Positions 36,719 to 44,041 of a DNA stretch of 64,000 nt are shown here, piece after piece. A program made the position numbers and the translations under genes. The stretch is from Sva-07 sp031398325 (GTDB lineage: Bacteria > Actinomycetota > Acidimicrobiia > Acidimicrobiales > Ilumatobacteraceae). Where the stretch lies: assembly GCA_031398325.1 (NCBI GenBank), contig JANNNB010000054.1, forward strand, positions 1 through 64,000. The letters are read 5' to 3'. Position 1 is the stretch's first letter. Every line of letters begins with the position of its first letter. The notes below the pieces were generated by a model, which was not told where the DNA came from, made no database searches, and was given only the letters and a program-made list of their open reading frames with translations.

Positions 36719-37570
36719 TCAGTACGTGTAGAAGCCCTGCTTGGTCTTGCGGCCGAGTTGTCCGGCAGCGACCATGCGCCGCAGGGTCGGCACCGCCGCG
36801 TAATTCGGGTCGCGGAACTCGTCGTACAGCGCATCGAGGATGGCGAGCGACGTGTCGAGCCCGACGAGGTCGAGCAGAGCGAATGGCCCCATCGGAAAGT
36901 TGCAGCCGCCCTGCATCGCCGTGTCGATGTCGGCCATCGACGCGGTCGCCTGCTCCCACATGCGTACCGCGTTGTTGAGGTACGGGAACAACAGGGCGTT
37001 GACGATGAACCCGGCGCGGTCCTTGACCTCGACGGCGTCTTTTCCGCACGATCCGGCGAACGTGATGGCGGTGGCGATCGTTTCGTCGGAGGCGGTGATC
37101 GGACGGACGACCTCGACGAGCTTCATCATGGGCGCCGGGTTGAAGAAGTGGATGCCGCAGACGAGCTCGGGGCGCTTGGTGGCCATGGCCAGCTCGACCA
37201 CGGGCAGCGTGGAGGTGTTCGTGGCGAGGATCGCGTCGGGCTGCACGATCGCATCGAGTTCGGCGAAGAGCGCCTTCTTGACGGCGAGGTCCTCGACGAC
37301 GCTCTCGATCACGATGTCGGCCAGCGCGAGCTCGGACAGGTCGTCCGTGACGGTGATGCGCCCGAGGATCGCGAGACGTTCCTCGTCGGTCAGCTTCTCC
37401 CGACTCACCTGCTTGGTCAGCCCGGCGTCGAGACCGGTGAACACGCCGTCGGCACCGGCCTGCGTGCGCGACCGCACGACCACTTCGTACCCGGCCCGGG
37501 CCGCGACCTCGGCGAGACCGGAACCCATGATCCCCGAACCGAGGATGCCCACGCGTGTGATGTTCGTCAT
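36719..37570 (-). CDS. 3-hydroxybutyryl-CoA dehydrogenase
   Basis: 283 residues. The N-terminal Rossmann motif is VGILGSGIMGSGLAEVAARAG. Further hallmarks are ATNTSTLPV, the catalytic His in CGIHFFNPAPMMKLVEVV and the C-terminal-domain entry KDRAGFIVNALLFPYLNNAV. It reduces acetoacetyl-CoA or oxidises 3-hydroxyacyl-CoAs with NAD(P). With meaA nearby, a role in crotonyl-CoA or ethylmalonyl-CoA metabolism is plausible. The ATG has TACGCT 8 nt upstream, abutted by a palindromic operator (37585-37600). Confidence 0.92.
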   Translation of the reverse strand: MTNITRVGILGSGIMGSGLAEVAARAGYEVVVRSRTQAGADGVFTGLDAGLTKQVSREKLTDEERLAILGRITVTDDLSELALADIVIESVVEDLAVKKALFAELDAIVQPDAILATNTSTLPVVELAMATKRPELVCGIHFFNPAPMMKLVEVVRPITASDETIATAITFAGSCGKDAVEVKDRAGFIVNALLFPYLNNAVRMWEQATASMADIDTAMQGGCNFPMGPFALLDLVGLDTSLAILDALYDEFRDPNYAAVPTLRRMVAAGQLGRKTKQGFYTY

Positions 37571-37578
37571 GGGGTGCG

Positions 37579-37584
37579 AGCGTA
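37579..37584 (-). promoter_or_regulatory. -10 hexamer TACGCT of the 3-hydroxybutyryl-CoA dehydrogenase gene
   Basis: TACGCT on the minus strand, 8 nt before the ATG at 37570. Confidence 0.55.
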
Positions 37585-37600
37585 GTTACCGTTCGGTAAC
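37585..37600. promoter_or_regulatory. 16-nt palindromic operator, TetR-like
   Basis: GTTACCG, a two-base centre, then CGGTAAC: perfect dyad symmetry directly upstream of the -10. The size and placement resemble TetR-family operators that control acyl-CoA genes. No regulator gene is adjacent. Confidence 0.55.
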
Positions 37601-37629
37601 CGGCCCAAGTCGAAGCCGATTCGGAGTTC

Positions 37630-38556
37630 TCAGCTCTGGATGATGCGAACGGACAGGATGTCGACCGGCTCGCTCGGCGTGCCGGCGCCCGCCGTGCCGG
37701 CCGCTGCCATGTCGGCGACCGTGGTGTCGAAGCCGTCGGTGACCTCGCCGAAGAGCGAGTAACTCGGCGGCAGTTGGACACCCTGCTCGCCCGTGATGAT
37801 GAAGAACTGGCTGCCGTTGGTGTCGGCACCGCTGTTGGCCATCGCCAGCGAGCCGAGTTGGTATTCACCTGCGGCGGGCAGCTCGTCGGCGAACTCGTAT
37901 CCCGGGCCGCCGGTCCCCGTACCGGTCGGGTCGCCGCACTGGACGACGAACTCGGGAATGATCCGGTGGCACGGGGTGTCGTCGTAGTAGCCGTTGCGGG
38001 CGAGGAAGACGAAGTTGTTCACCGCGAGCGGCGCAGCCTCGGGATCGAGGTCGACCGTGAACTCGCCCATGTTCGTCGTGACGACGGCCTGGTAGGTCGC
38101 CCCGTCGACGAGACACATCGGCGGCGCAGCGTCGAACTCGCGGACCGGTTCGGTCACGCCGTCCTCGGGCGGGCAGTCGGCGTCGGGTGAGGCGGGATCG
38201 CTCCCGACCGGCTCATCGACGGGGTCGCTGGTGACGCTCTCGTCCGGGTCCGAAGTCACGGGCTCGCTCGCAGGGTCGGACGTGGCCGGCTCCGACGTGA
38301 TCGGTGCGACGGGGACGGTCTCGAGCGGCTCGCTCGTGACGACGTCGGTCGAGATGGGCGGGAGCGTGTCGATGGTGTCGGAATCGTCGTCGCCGATGAC
38401 GAGCGTGGCGATGTACACCAGCCCGAACACGGCCACGAGGCCGCCGACGACGATGGCGGCGATGCGCATGCTGCGCTTGCGCGACGCAGCCTTCTGCTGT
38501 TCCTGCTGTCGCAGCGCGCGGTTGGCCTTCTGACGTTCACGTTTCTCGGTTCCCAC
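37630..38556 (-). CDS. Membrane-anchored cyclophilin-type peptidyl-prolyl isomerase
   Basis: 308 residues. A basic Gln-rich N-terminus (about 30 residues) precedes a membrane helix (IAAIVVGGLVAVFGLVYIATLVI). An acidic linker follows with repeated SEP/TSDP units (about 60-125) and a cyclophilin domain from about 150 (FTVDLDPEAAPLAVNNFVFL, YYDDTPCHRIIPEFVVQCGD, GSLAMANSGADTNGSQFFI). The domain catalyses prolyl isomerisation outside the membrane. TAGCCT (38566-38571) lies 9 nt before the GTG. Confidence 0.93.
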   Translation of the reverse strand: MGTEKRERQKANRALRQQEQQKAASRKRSMRIAAIVVGGLVAVFGLVYIATLVIGDDDSDTIDTLPPISTDVVTSEPLETVPVAPITSEPATSDPASEPVTSDPDESVTSDPVDEPVGSDPASPDADCPPEDGVTEPVREFDAAPPMCLVDGATYQAVVTTNMGEFTVDLDPEAAPLAVNNFVFLARNGYYDDTPCHRIIPEFVVQCGDPTGTGTGGPGYEFADELPAAGEYQLGSLAMANSGADTNGSQFFIITGEQGVQLPPSYSLFGEVTDGFDTTVADMAAAGTAGAGTPSEPVDILSVRIIQS

Positions 38557-38565
38557 AGGTCGCGC

Positions 38566-38571
38566 AGGCTA
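38566..38571 (-). promoter_or_regulatory. -10 hexamer TAGCCT of the cyclophilin gene
   Basis: TAGCCT on the minus strand, 9 nt before the GTG at 38556, at the edge of the leaderless spacing. Confidence 0.45.
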
Positions 38572-38632
38572 CCGGGCCGGTCTGCCGAGTCGGAATCTCC
38601 CGAGACGTCGGGGTCCGCCGAGGTGATCGGTG

Positions 38633-39154
38633 TCAGTCGGCAGGCGCCTTCACCGGAGGGCGCCAGAACGCGACCAGCAACGCGATCGCGCCGCCGATTC
38701 CCCCGACCGCTGCGATCAGCAGGCCCGTGGTGCCCCACAGTTCGTCCGTGGCGTCGAACTGGTCGTCGAGCGACCACTCGCCGGGTCCGAGCGCCCCGAT
38801 CACGATGCCGACGATTCCGAGCGTCATGACGTACTCCCAGCCCTCACCCGGACGGAAGATGAAGAAGCCGTTGCCGCGGTGGTTGATCATCCAAGCGACC
38901 GCCATGACCCCGACGATGCCGGCCGCAGCGAACGGAGTGAGCAGACCGAGGATCAACAGGATGCCGCAACCGATCTCGGTGAGGCTCGCCAACCAGGCGT
39001 GGAGCTTGCCCGGCTTCATCCCCATCGACGCGAACCAACCGGCGGTGCCGTCGATGGTCGGGCGGACGTGGTTGATCCCGTGGGCGAGCATCACCGCGCC
39101 TGCGCCGCACCGCAGGAGCAGCAATGCGAAGTTGTAGGCGTCCACGTCGTCCAT
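38633..39154 (-). CDS. DoxX-family membrane protein
   Basis: 173 residues with four membrane helices. The first helix region reads LLLLRCGAGAVMLAHGINH, and the second carries LHAWLASLTEIGCGILLILGLLTPFAA, both typical of DoxX/DoxD proteins. Its molecular role is not established; relatives are linked to redox stress. The ATG at 39154 has CAGACT 6 nt upstream, close to the TANNNT pattern. It is divergent from the moaD-like gene. Confidence 0.82.
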   Translation of the reverse strand: MDDVDAYNFALLLLRCGAGAVMLAHGINHVRPTIDGTAGWFASMGMKPGKLHAWLASLTEIGCGILLILGLLTPFAAAGIVGVMAVAWMINHRGNGFFIFRPGEGWEYVMTLGIVGIVIGALGPGEWSLDDQFDATDELWGTTGLLIAAVGGIGGAIALLVAFWRPPVKAPAD

Positions 39155-39219
39155 CGGCTCAGTCTGACATCTGAACTGCCGGGCCTGGTGCTGCATGCCA
39201 CCGAACGGAACATGGTCGG

Positions 39220-39225
39220 TAGATT
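39220..39225 (+). promoter_or_regulatory. -10 hexamer TAGATT of the moaD-rsiG-mshA operon
   Basis: TAGATT lies 6 nt before the ATG at 39232. Confidence 0.6.
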
Positions 39226-39231
39226 GGCGGC

Positions 39232-39474
39232 ATGGCAACGATGCGGCTGTTCGCCTCGGCCCGCGAGGCCGCCGGTACAGGCCGCGACGAGGTCGACGGC
39301 GCTACGGTGGCCGACGTGCTAGCCGCAGCCGAGCGCCGCTACGGCAAATCGTTCAGTGACGTGTTGGCGACCTGTCGGATCTGGGTCAACGGCGACACCG
39401 CCACCCCGGACACCCCAGTGGGCCCGCACGACGAAGTGGCAGTCCTGCCACCGGTGTCAGGAGGATGTACGTGA
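39232..39474 (+). CDS. MoaD/ThiS-like sulfur carrier with extra C-terminal residues
   Basis: 80 residues, ubiquitin-like. The pattern MRLFASAREAAG, a central VWVNG-like turn (IWVNGDTAT) and the C-terminal DEVAVLPPVSGG match MoaD. Active sulfur carriers must end in Gly-Gly; here the frame continues with Cys-Thr before the stop, so the tail is GGCT. Either a protease trims it or it is not a classical MoaD. It starts a leaderless operon with the RsiG-like gene, mshA and the YbjN gene. The Gly-Gly codons (GGAGGA) double as the ribosome-binding site of the next gene. Confidence 0.8.
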   Translation: MATMRLFASAREAAGTGRDEVDGATVADVLAAAERRYGKSFSDVLATCRIWVNGDTATPDTPVGPHDEVAVLPPVSGGCT

Positions 39475-39968
39475 CCATGACCGAGACACCAGATCCGGGT
39501 TCATTGAGCCTGGACGAACTGCGATCACTCCGTCAGCAACTGCAACTCGAGGACGACGCCGTGTCGTACGCGCGCCGCGTGGCGCAAGCGAGGCTCGACT
39601 TGATCAAGGCCGAGGAAGCACATCGAAGCGATGACAGCAGCAGCGAGGTTGCCGACGATTTGCGTTCCGTACTGTCGCAGCACCTCACGGGCGGCCCGGC
39701 CCGCCCTCCTCGTCCGACGGACGACCTCAGTGATCACCCGCTCGCGATCGAGCTCGACGAACTGTGCACCGCCCATGGCTTCGGGCACCTGAAGCAACTC
39801 GACGATGCCGAGCTGATGACCTTGTCCGCGGCGCTCGGCGAGTTCGAAGCTCGTGTGTCGTCCGACCGCCGGGCGCGGTTCGATCGACTCGATGCGTTGA
39901 GCGCCGAACTCGTGCGCCGCTACCGCGACGGCGAGGCCGACATCGACAAGCTGCTCGACGACGACTGA
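39471..39968 (+). CDS. rsiG: RsiG-like c-di-GMP-binding anti-sigma factor
   Basis: 165 residues, mostly helical. Streptomyces RsiG holds the sigma factor WhiG when bound to c-di-GMP, using two copies of the motif E(X)3S(X)2R(X)3Q(X)3D on antiparallel helices. Here residues 28-43 read DDAVSYARRVAQARLD, which fits with Asp for Glu. Residues 126-141 read EARVSSDRRARFDRLD, which fits with Phe in place of Gln. Both helices therefore keep the Ser, Arg and Asp ligand positions. GTG 39471 is chosen: it overlaps the moaD stop (GTGA) and has AGGAGG at good spacing. No whiG-like gene or diguanylate cyclase is in the window. Confidence 0.7.
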   Translation: MTMTETPDPGSLSLDELRSLRQQLQLEDDAVSYARRVAQARLDLIKAEEAHRSDDSSSEVADDLRSVLSQHLTGGPARPPRPTDDLSDHPLAIELDELCTAHGFGHLKQLDDAELMTLSAALGEFEARVSSDRRARFDRLDALSAELVRRYRDGEADIDKLLDDD

Positions 39969-39975
39969 ATTCGCT

Positions 39976-41190
39976 GTGCAACGTGTCGCGATGATCTCGC
40001 TCCACACGTCGCCGCTGCTCCAACCGGGTGCTGGCGACAGTGGAGGGATGAACGTCTACGTGCGCGAGCTCGTCTCGGCACTCGCCCAAGCCGGCGTCGA
40101 GTGCACCACCTTCACCCGCGCCGATCGCGCCGGGCTGCCGAGTGAGGTGCTGGTGGAACCCGGTCATCGAGTGGTGCACATCGAGGCCGGCCCGCACCAC
40201 TTGCCGAAGGAAGCGCTCCCCGACATCACCGACCTCTTCCGGCGGGGCGTGCTCGACTGGGTCGACGCGCACGACCGGCCCGACGTGATCCATGGCAACT
40301 ACTGGCTGAGCGGAGTGGTCGGACACCGTCTGAAGCACGACCTGGGCGTGCCGTTCGTCTCGACGTTCCACACCTTGGCGAGGGTCAAAGCCGAGGGTGG
40401 CGATCCCGAGCCCGTCTGGCGCGAGACGGCGGAGGCCGAGATCGTCCAGTGCGCCGATGCGATCTGCGTGAGCTGCGATGCCGAGGAAGAGCAGTTCCGT
40501 CGCCTGTACGGCACCCCGCAAGGCCGGCTGGAGATCATCGCGCCCGGGGTCGAGCATGCGTTCTTCGCTCCGGGCGATCGGTCGGGGGCGCGACGAGCGC
40601 TCGGCTTCGACCTCGATCGGCCGTTGCTGCTCTTCGTGGGTCGCATCCAGCCGCTGAAGGGTCCTGACGTGGCCGTGCGAGCCCTGGCCGAGCTGGGGCG
40701 GCCGAACGCACAGCTCGTGATCGTCGGAGGGGCGAGCGGCGACGCGGGGGGCGACGAGGCGATCCGCATCCGAGCGCTCGTCGACGAACTCGGTCTCAAC
40801 GATCGCGTGCACTTCGTCGAACCGCAGCCTCACCACATCCTGTCGACCTACTACCGGGCCGCCGACATCGTGCTGGTGCCGAGCCGCAGCGAGAGCTTCG
40901 GACTCGTCGCGTTGGAGGCCGCAGCGTGCGGCATTCCGGTGGTGGCGAGTGCGGTCGGCGGGCTGCTCAGCCTGGTCGACGACCATGTGACCGGTCGACT
41001 CATCGACGGTCGTGATCCGAGTGAGTACGCCCGTGCCGTCGGCGGGCTCCTCGACGACGATGGCCTTCGTCGCTCGATGTCGATCGCCGCGGTCGAGCGC
41101 GCCAGGAGTTACACCTGGAGCTTCGCTGCCGCACGTCTCCGTCGCCTCTACAGCGACCTCACGGTCCGCGAACGGGTGACGTGCACATGA
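39976..41190 (+). CDS. mshA: D-inositol-3-phosphate glycosyltransferase (mycothiol synthesis)
   Basis: 404 residues, GT4 fold. It joins UDP-GlcNAc to inositol-3-phosphate, the first mycothiol step. The N-terminus has the MshA pattern ISLHTSPLLQPGAGDSGGMNVYVREL. Later segments are HGNYWLSGVVGHRLK, STFHTLARVK, LLFVGRIQPLKGPDVAVRAL and the EX7E motif in SRSESFGLVALEA. The adjacent YbjN-domain gene is also the neighbour of mshA in mycobacteria, which supports the call. The start GTG 39976 lies 7 nt after the RsiG-like gene. Confidence 0.9.
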   Translation: MQRVAMISLHTSPLLQPGAGDSGGMNVYVRELVSALAQAGVECTTFTRADRAGLPSEVLVEPGHRVVHIEAGPHHLPKEALPDITDLFRRGVLDWVDAHDRPDVIHGNYWLSGVVGHRLKHDLGVPFVSTFHTLARVKAEGGDPEPVWRETAEAEIVQCADAICVSCDAEEEQFRRLYGTPQGRLEIIAPGVEHAFFAPGDRSGARRALGFDLDRPLLLFVGRIQPLKGPDVAVRALAELGRPNAQLVIVGGASGDAGGDEAIRIRALVDELGLNDRVHFVEPQPHHILSTYYRAADIVLVPSRSESFGLVALEAAACGIPVVASAVGGLLSLVDDHVTGRLIDGRDPSEYARAVGGLLDDDGLRRSMSIAAVERARSYTWSFAAARLRRLYSDLTVRERVTCT

Positions 41191-41648
41191 TCGAAGCGTT
41201 CGATCCTCAACAGCTGGCGGTGCTCGAGCGTCAGATCGACGAGTGGCTGGCGGCGCTGCACCACGATCACGACCATGTCGTCGCGATCGATCGCGCCACC
41301 GATGGACCCGTGCGTTGGTACGTGCGGATGCGCGGTGAGGAAAAGGAATTCACCACGGTGTGGGTGACGCTCGGTCAGCGCACGTTGCGCTACGAGACCT
41401 ACGTGCTGCCTGCACCCGAGGAGAACGCCGTCGTTCTCTACGAGAACCTGTTGCGCCGCAACGAGCGCCTGGTCGGAGCGCATTTCTCGATCGGCATCGA
41501 GGACGCCGTGTTCCTGCGTGGGGAGATGCCGGTCGGGATGGTCTCGCTCGTCGAGATCGACCGCGCTCTCGGCACGCTGTACGCGCAGGTCGAGCAGTGC
41601 TTCCAAGGCCTGCTCCGGATCGCCTTCGCCAGTCGCTTCGCCAGCTGA
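41187..41648 (+). CDS. YbjN-domain protein
   Basis: 153 residues. The segment VRWYVRMRGEEKEFTTVWVTLGQRTLRYETYVLP and the later LLRRNERLVGAHFSIG match the YbjN (putative sensory regulator) fold, related to type III secretion chaperones. ATG 41187 overlaps the mshA stop (ATGA), so the two are coupled. The gene commonly follows mshA in Actinobacteria; its role is unknown. Confidence 0.85.
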   Translation: MIEAFDPQQLAVLERQIDEWLAALHHDHDHVVAIDRATDGPVRWYVRMRGEEKEFTTVWVTLGQRTLRYETYVLPAPEENAVVLYENLLRRNERLVGAHFSIGIEDAVFLRGEMPVGMVSLVEIDRALGTLYAQVEQCFQGLLRIAFASRFAS

Positions 41649-41770
41649 TCGTCCCGGCGGCTCCTCGGCAGTCGCTCCTCGTCGGGATCACCTTCCCCTT
41701 CGATCGACTGGTCGCCCACGTTTCATTGCCTGGGTGGGTGTGCTCGGGGGAGTCGGTACCCACTCCATCC

Positions 41771-41846
41771 ACCCGGGCGACCGGCTCCTCGCGCCACCGG
41801 CCACTCGCGCTACCGCCACCCGGGCGACCGACCACCCGGGCGACCG
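41771..41846 (+). repeat. Three 13-nt direct repeats in the ybjN-proC gap
   Basis: ACCCGGGCGACCG occurs at 41771-41783, 41818-41830 and 41834-41846. The 222-nt gap (41649-41870) has no gene I can support; it holds these repeats and the proC promoter. Confidence 0.6.
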
Positions 41847-41858
41847 ACGACGCGGGGC

Positions 41859-41864
41859 TACCGT
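41859..41864 (+). promoter_or_regulatory. -10 hexamer TACCGT of proC
   Basis: TACCGT lies 6 nt before the ATG at 41871. Confidence 0.55.
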
Positions 41865-41870
41865 CACGGG

Positions 41871-42734
41871 ATGTCGACGCCCGGATCGCCTGCAGTCAAC
41901 CCGTCCTCCGACCGACCCGCGAACGGTGATCCGTTCGTGTCGGATGTCGTGGTCGTCGAGGTCGTGGTCGTCGGCGGCGGGAACATGGGAGCGGCGCTCA
42001 TCGGCGGGATGATCGAGTCGGGTGCGTTCTCGCCGGATCGGCTCGGGGTGGTCGAAGTCGTGAAGGCGCGGCGCGGCGAGCTGGCGGCGATGTTCCCCGG
42101 CGTACGCGTCTCTGCCGAGATTCCTCCGTGTCGTTCCGCGGTGCTCGCAGTGAAGCCGGTGGATGCCGCATCGGCCGCCAGCGCTGCGGTGGCCGCAGGG
42201 GCGACCCGCGTGCTGTCCATCGCAGCCGGGGTTCGGCTGGCCACGTTGGAGACGGCCGCCGGACCGGGTGCTGCGGTCATTCGGGCGATGCCGAACACCC
42301 CCGCACTCGTCGGGAAGGGCGCTGCCGCCATCGCCGCCGGCGCCGGCGCCGATGCCGCCGCCCTCGACTGGGCGGCAGCGATCCTCGGAGCCGTGGGTAC
42401 GGTCGACGTACTGGACGAGTCGTCGATCGACGTGTTCACGGGTGTCGCCGGGTCGGGACCGGCCTACCTGTTCCTCGTTGCCGAGGCGTTGACCGACGCC
42501 GCCATCGCCGAAGGCCTCGACCGATCGGTCGCAGAGCGCATCGTGCGGCAACTCCTACTGGGGTCCGCGGTCCTGCTCGATCGGGAACTCGACCCCGTTC
42601 GCCTGCGCCAACAGGTGACGTCGCCGGGCGGAACGACCGCTGCCGGAGTCGCAGTGCTGGAGAATGCGGGCCTCCGCCGGATCGTGCATGACGCAGTCGT
42701 CGCGGCGACGGCGCGCAGTCGGGAACTCGGCTGA
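41871..42734 (+). CDS. proC: Pyrroline-5-carboxylate reductase
   Basis: 287 residues. Last step of proline synthesis. The NAD(P)-binding motif VVVVGGGNMGAALIGGMI lies near residue 31; MPNTPALVGKGAAAI near 140 and the signature region GVAGSGPAYLFLVAEALTDAAI plus QVTSPGGTTAAGVAVLENAGLR near the C-terminus complete the family pattern. The first 30 residues are an extension not usual in ProC, but the leaderless -10 supports the start at 41871. Confidence 0.92.
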   Translation: MSTPGSPAVNPSSDRPANGDPFVSDVVVVEVVVVGGGNMGAALIGGMIESGAFSPDRLGVVEVVKARRGELAAMFPGVRVSAEIPPCRSAVLAVKPVDAASAASAAVAAGATRVLSIAAGVRLATLETAAGPGAAVIRAMPNTPALVGKGAAAIAAGAGADAAALDWAAAILGAVGTVDVLDESSIDVFTGVAGSGPAYLFLVAEALTDAAIAEGLDRSVAERIVRQLLLGSAVLLDRELDPVRLRQQVTSPGGTTAAGVAVLENAGLRRIVHDAVVAATARSRELG

Positions 42735-42872
42735 CGAACATCAGGGTCACCGACGCGGTGCCACATTTTTGAATTACTTGCATGTTTTTTCGACGTGTCA
42801 CTTTTCACATCCGGTTTCTTCCTCTATCGTGCGGCACGTGGAGACGCGTTCGCCGGTGACGGCGAGCAGCGC

Positions 42873-42916
42873 CGACAGGGCTGGTGCCATCGGGGGGTTG
42901 GCACCGGCCCTTGTCG
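42873..42916 (+). terminator. Near-perfect hairpin followed by T4, terminator or leader structure
   Basis: The arm CGACAGGGCTGGTGCCA (42873-42889) pairs with the stretch ending at 42916 with one bulge and one mismatch, and is followed by CGTTTTCGG. It sits in the 226-nt gap between proC and the SAM hydrolase gene, downstream of an A/T-rich stretch at 42770-42830. It most simply terminates proC transcripts; because promoter-like sequence lies just before it, it could also be an attenuator. Confidence 0.5.
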
Positions 42917-42945
42917 CGTTTTCGGGCAGCATGTATCCGGCCCGG

Positions 42946-42951
42946 TAGGTT
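42946..42951 (+). promoter_or_regulatory. -10 hexamer TAGGTT of the SAM hydrolase gene
   Basis: TAGGTT lies 9 nt before the ATG at 42961. Confidence 0.45.
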
Positions 42952-42960
42952 CGGCGCTCC

Positions 42961-43845
42961 ATGGGTCGCCGCTATGACACCGTCTCCTTCCTGACGGACT
43001 ACGGGGTCGCCGACGAATTCGCCGGCGTCGTGCGTTCGGTCATCCGTGACATCGCACCCCACGTGACCGTCGTCGACCTGACCCACGGCATCCGCCCGTT
43101 CGATGTCCGCGGCGGTTCACTGGCCCTCGCCCGCAGCATCGGGTACGTCGCGTCCGGCGTGGTGCTGGCGGTCGTCGACCCCGGTGTCGGGTCGGCTCGC
43201 CGTGCCGTGGCCATCGAGGTGGCCGGGGGCGAAGGGATCCTCGTCGGTCCCGACAACGGGTTGCTCGCACCTGCGGTCGCGATGGTCGGTGGAGCGGAGC
43301 GGGCCGTCGAGCTGACCAACCCACGGTTCCAGATTCCGAGCCCGAGCGCCACGTTCGCGGGCCGCGACGTGTTCGGACCCGCTGCTGCCCATCTGTGCAA
43401 CGGCATCGAACTGATGGAACTCGGCGATGAGATCGACGTCGACCTGCTGATGCCGGGCATCGTTCCGCTCGCGCAGATCGGTGACGAGATCGTGATCGCT
43501 CAGGTCCTGTGGGTCGACCAGTTCGGCAATGTGCAGCTCAATGTCGGGCCCGTTGACCTTCCATCCGGGTTCGGTGAGCACATCTCCTTGCGTATTGACG
43601 CGCCGACCGATCCGTCGGGTGCCTCCTCACGGAGCGCCAGGCGGGCGCCGTCGTTCTCCGATCTGGCGGCAGGGTCGATCGGGCTCGTGGTCGACTCGTC
43701 GGGCCTGCTCGCGATCGCGATGGACCAGCGCTCGGCAGCCGACGAACTCGGCCTGGACGTCGGCGACCAGGTGACGCTCCGTGCGGACGACTCTGGCGAC
43801 TCGTCCGATGGGCTCACCCAGTCGGTGAGCATCCGGCCGCGCTGA
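42961..43845 (+). CDS. S-adenosyl-L-methionine hydrolase (DUF62/SAM-hydroxide adenosyltransferase)
   Basis: 294 residues. The fold signature is present: SFLTDYGVADEFAGVVRSVI, DLTHGIRPFDVRGGSLALAR, VVDPGVGS with the following basic stretch, and GPDNGLLAPA. The C-terminal beta domain has VLWVDQFGNVQLNV, which matches the DxFGNxxxN motif. The reaction is SAM plus hydroxide to adenosine and methionine; halide-using relatives exist. No halogen-specific residue can be judged by eye. Confidence 0.87.
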   Translation: MGRRYDTVSFLTDYGVADEFAGVVRSVIRDIAPHVTVVDLTHGIRPFDVRGGSLALARSIGYVASGVVLAVVDPGVGSARRAVAIEVAGGEGILVGPDNGLLAPAVAMVGGAERAVELTNPRFQIPSPSATFAGRDVFGPAAAHLCNGIELMELGDEIDVDLLMPGIVPLAQIGDEIVIAQVLWVDQFGNVQLNVGPVDLPSGFGEHISLRIDAPTDPSGASSRSARRAPSFSDLAAGSIGLVVDSSGLLAIAMDQRSAADELGLDVGDQVTLRADDSGDSSDGLTQSVSIRPR

Positions 43846-43866
43846 CGTCGTCGTGGTTGCAGCCGT

Positions 43867-43872
43867 TAGCGT
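43867..43872 (+). promoter_or_regulatory. -10 hexamer TAGCGT before a small membrane ORF
   Basis: TAGCGT lies 8 nt before the ATG at 43881, the same architecture as annotated genes in the window. Confidence 0.4.
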
Positions 43873-43880
43873 TGATGACG

Positions 43881-43964
43881 ATGCGACCTGCAACGACCTT
43901 GACACTCGGGCTCCTCTTGCTCGTGATCCTGCTCGCAGGCACCATCTCCCTCGTGCGCCTGTGA
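43881..43964 (+). CDS. Candidate 27-residue single-pass membrane peptide
   Basis: A short frame beginning MRPATTLTLG continues as an uninterrupted hydrophobic stretch of Leu, Val and Ile to the end SLVRL. It would span the membrane once, N-terminus basic. Another in-frame ATG is at 43875. The evidence is the leaderless-type -10 at 43867-43872 and the strongly hydrophobic composition in a gap that otherwise has no function. It lies between the SAM hydrolase and acyl-CoA ligase genes. It may also be chance. Confidence 0.4.
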   Translation: MRPATTLTLGLLLLVILLAGTISLVRL

Positions 43965-44041
43965 TCGAACAGCGTCGGGGTCCGATCCCGTTGGGCTAAC
44001 GTCCGACCCGGAGTTCGGGGATGGTTCCTCGAGGGGGTCCT

